A program made the position numbers and the translations under genes. 64,000 nucleotides of DNA from Treponema pedis (GTDB taxonomy: Bacteria > Spirochaetota > Spirochaetia > Treponematales > Treponemataceae), in NCBI RefSeq assembly GCF_017161325.1, contig NZ_CP045670.1, forward strand, positions 1,791,367-1,855,366. Reading direction: 5' to 3'. The notes beneath the pieces are model-generated. The model saw only the letters and a list, made by a program, of their open reading frames with translations, was not told the origin of the DNA and did not search any database. Shown one piece after another: positions 63,226 to 64,000 of this stretch. How positions within the stretch are numbered: the first letter of the stretch is position 1; the number at the start of each line of letters is the position of its first letter.

Positions 63226-64000
63226 ATGAGTTTGGCATTGGTTTCGGTTTCGGATAAAACAGGTTTAAAAGAATTTGCCGAGCGGCTTAAAAAAGCGGGG
63301 TTTGAATTTTTAGCTTCAGGCGGAACTGCAAAGTTTTTACGCAGTATAAATATAAAGGTAACGGAAGTTTCGGAATATACTTCTTTTCCTGAAATTTTGG
63401 GAGGAAGGGTAAAAACGCTTCACCCTGTAATTCACGGAGGAATTCTTGCGCGAAATACCGAAGAGGATTTAAACTCTCTTAAAGAGTTAAAAATTGAAGC
63501 TATAGATATGGTTATAGCAAACCTTTATCCGTTTGAAAAAACAATAGCGGATTTTTCTTCTACGGAAACGGATTGTATTGAAAATATAGACATAGGCGGG
63601 GTTACTCTTTTACGTGCCGCTGCAAAAAATTACGGAAGGGTTTCGGTAATTTGCGATTTTAACGATTATGATGAGATTGCGGGAGAAATAGAAAAAACGG
63701 GTTCGGTTTCCATTAAGGAGCGCAAACTGCTTGCTCTTAAAGCCTTTGACGTTTGTACACGCTACGATGCCGCAATCGGTTTATGGCTGAAAAATAAAAT
63801 TGCAGAAGATTCTTGCATGAATTCCGAGGTTAATTCTTTAGATAAATATAAGGCATTGGAGGGAAGATGTGCCTATATTGCAGGGTTTGAAGGACAGTCT
63901 TTACGCTACGGAGAAAATCCGCACCAAAGGGCTTGGCTTTACAATACATCGGTAAAAGGCGGCGTTTTGGGCGGTACGGTTCTTCAAGGTAAAGAATTGT
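63226..64000 (+). CDS. purH: Bifunctional AICAR transformylase / IMP cyclohydrolase, N-terminal part
   Basis: The frame runs off the right edge; 258 residues are seen. PurH catalyses the last two steps of inosinate synthesis. The N-terminal MGS-like cyclohydrolase domain is complete: LVSVSDKTGLKEFAERL, FLASGGTAKFLR, ILGGRVKTLHPVIHGGILAR, NLYPFEKTI and DIGGVTLLRAAAKN. After it the transformylase domain begins with LRYGENPHQRAW. ATG 63226 has GGGG as ribosome site. With purB at 26500 it shows that this strain has at least part of the de novo purine pathway, which many treponemes lack in part. Confidence 0.94.
   Translation, partial: MSLALVSVSDKTGLKEFAERLKKAGFEFLASGGTAKFLRSINIKVTEVSEYTSFPEILGGRVKTLHPVIHGGILARNTEEDLNSLKELKIEAIDMVIANLYPFEKTIADFSSTETDCIENIDIGGVTLLRAAAKNYGRVSVICDFNDYDEIAGEIEKTGSVSIKERKLLALKAFDVCTRYDAAIGLWLKNKIAEDSCMNSEVNSLDKYKALEGRCAYIAGFEGQSLRYGENPHQRAWLYNTSVKGGVLGGTVLQGKEL

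Overview
The window (about 37 percent G+C by eye) looks like the chromosome of a host-associated Treponema close to the T. denticola group. The main evidence is the order dnaG-rpoD-zinc-ribbon gene-rnpB-TPR gene-mreBCD-mrdA-rodA next to V-type rather than F-type ATPase genes, the many spirochaete lipoproteins, and an integron-like cassette array of the kind described in T. denticola. Species-level placement is inference.

Layout. 1-2200: end of a nucleoside phosphorylase gene, a broken-looking serS and a small Cys-motif protein. 2262-16663: a large ArsS-centred locus. The minus arm has an Fe-S CCG-type protein, a selenodomain-associated glycosyltransferase, two TVP38 membrane proteins, a transferase-kinase fusion, a double rhodanese lipoprotein and a radical SAM enzyme. 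The plus arm has MscS, an SSS symporter, a metallophosphatase, a SUMF1-domain lipoprotein, a membrane protein, a triple rhodanese lipoprotein, an AhpD-like protein and the radical SAM enzyme ArsS. 16734-27936: SIMPL lipoprotein, glmS, tRNA-Phe, ClC channel, two lipoproteins (one with a G12 tract), recJ and purB. 27999-39412: replication, sigma factor, RNase P RNA and the rod-shape/cell-wall operon. 39497-51001: two facing, individually incomplete V-ATPase clusters (K-F-E-A and A-B-D-I-K) with a chemoreceptor between them. 51149-55130: apt, threonine synthase-like gene, tRNA-Gly, hemerythrin, gap. About 55143-61601: accessory region with leftward cassettes separated by attC-like imperfect palindromes (racemase, ABC exporter with a possible small peptide, nitrilase-family hydrolase, secreted and lipoprotein genes). 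61955-64000: yebC and the start of purH.

Two features recur. First, at least twelve genes are interrupted by a one-base shift at a homopolymer run, including housekeeping genes (recJ, gap); this points mainly to indel errors in the assembly, though the G12 tract could be true phase variation. I annotated these as single genes. Second, six genes without a Shine-Dalgarno sequence (serS, mscS, the metallophosphatase, ClC, purB, apt) have a -10 element only 6-8 bases before the start codon, so their mRNAs are probably leaderless.

The most interesting systems are the cassette array (especially the self-promoted peptide plus ABC cassette) and the enlarged ArsS locus, which joins radical SAM chemistry, sulfur-transfer domains, a sugar/nucleotidyl transferase fused to a kinase, and membrane transport.
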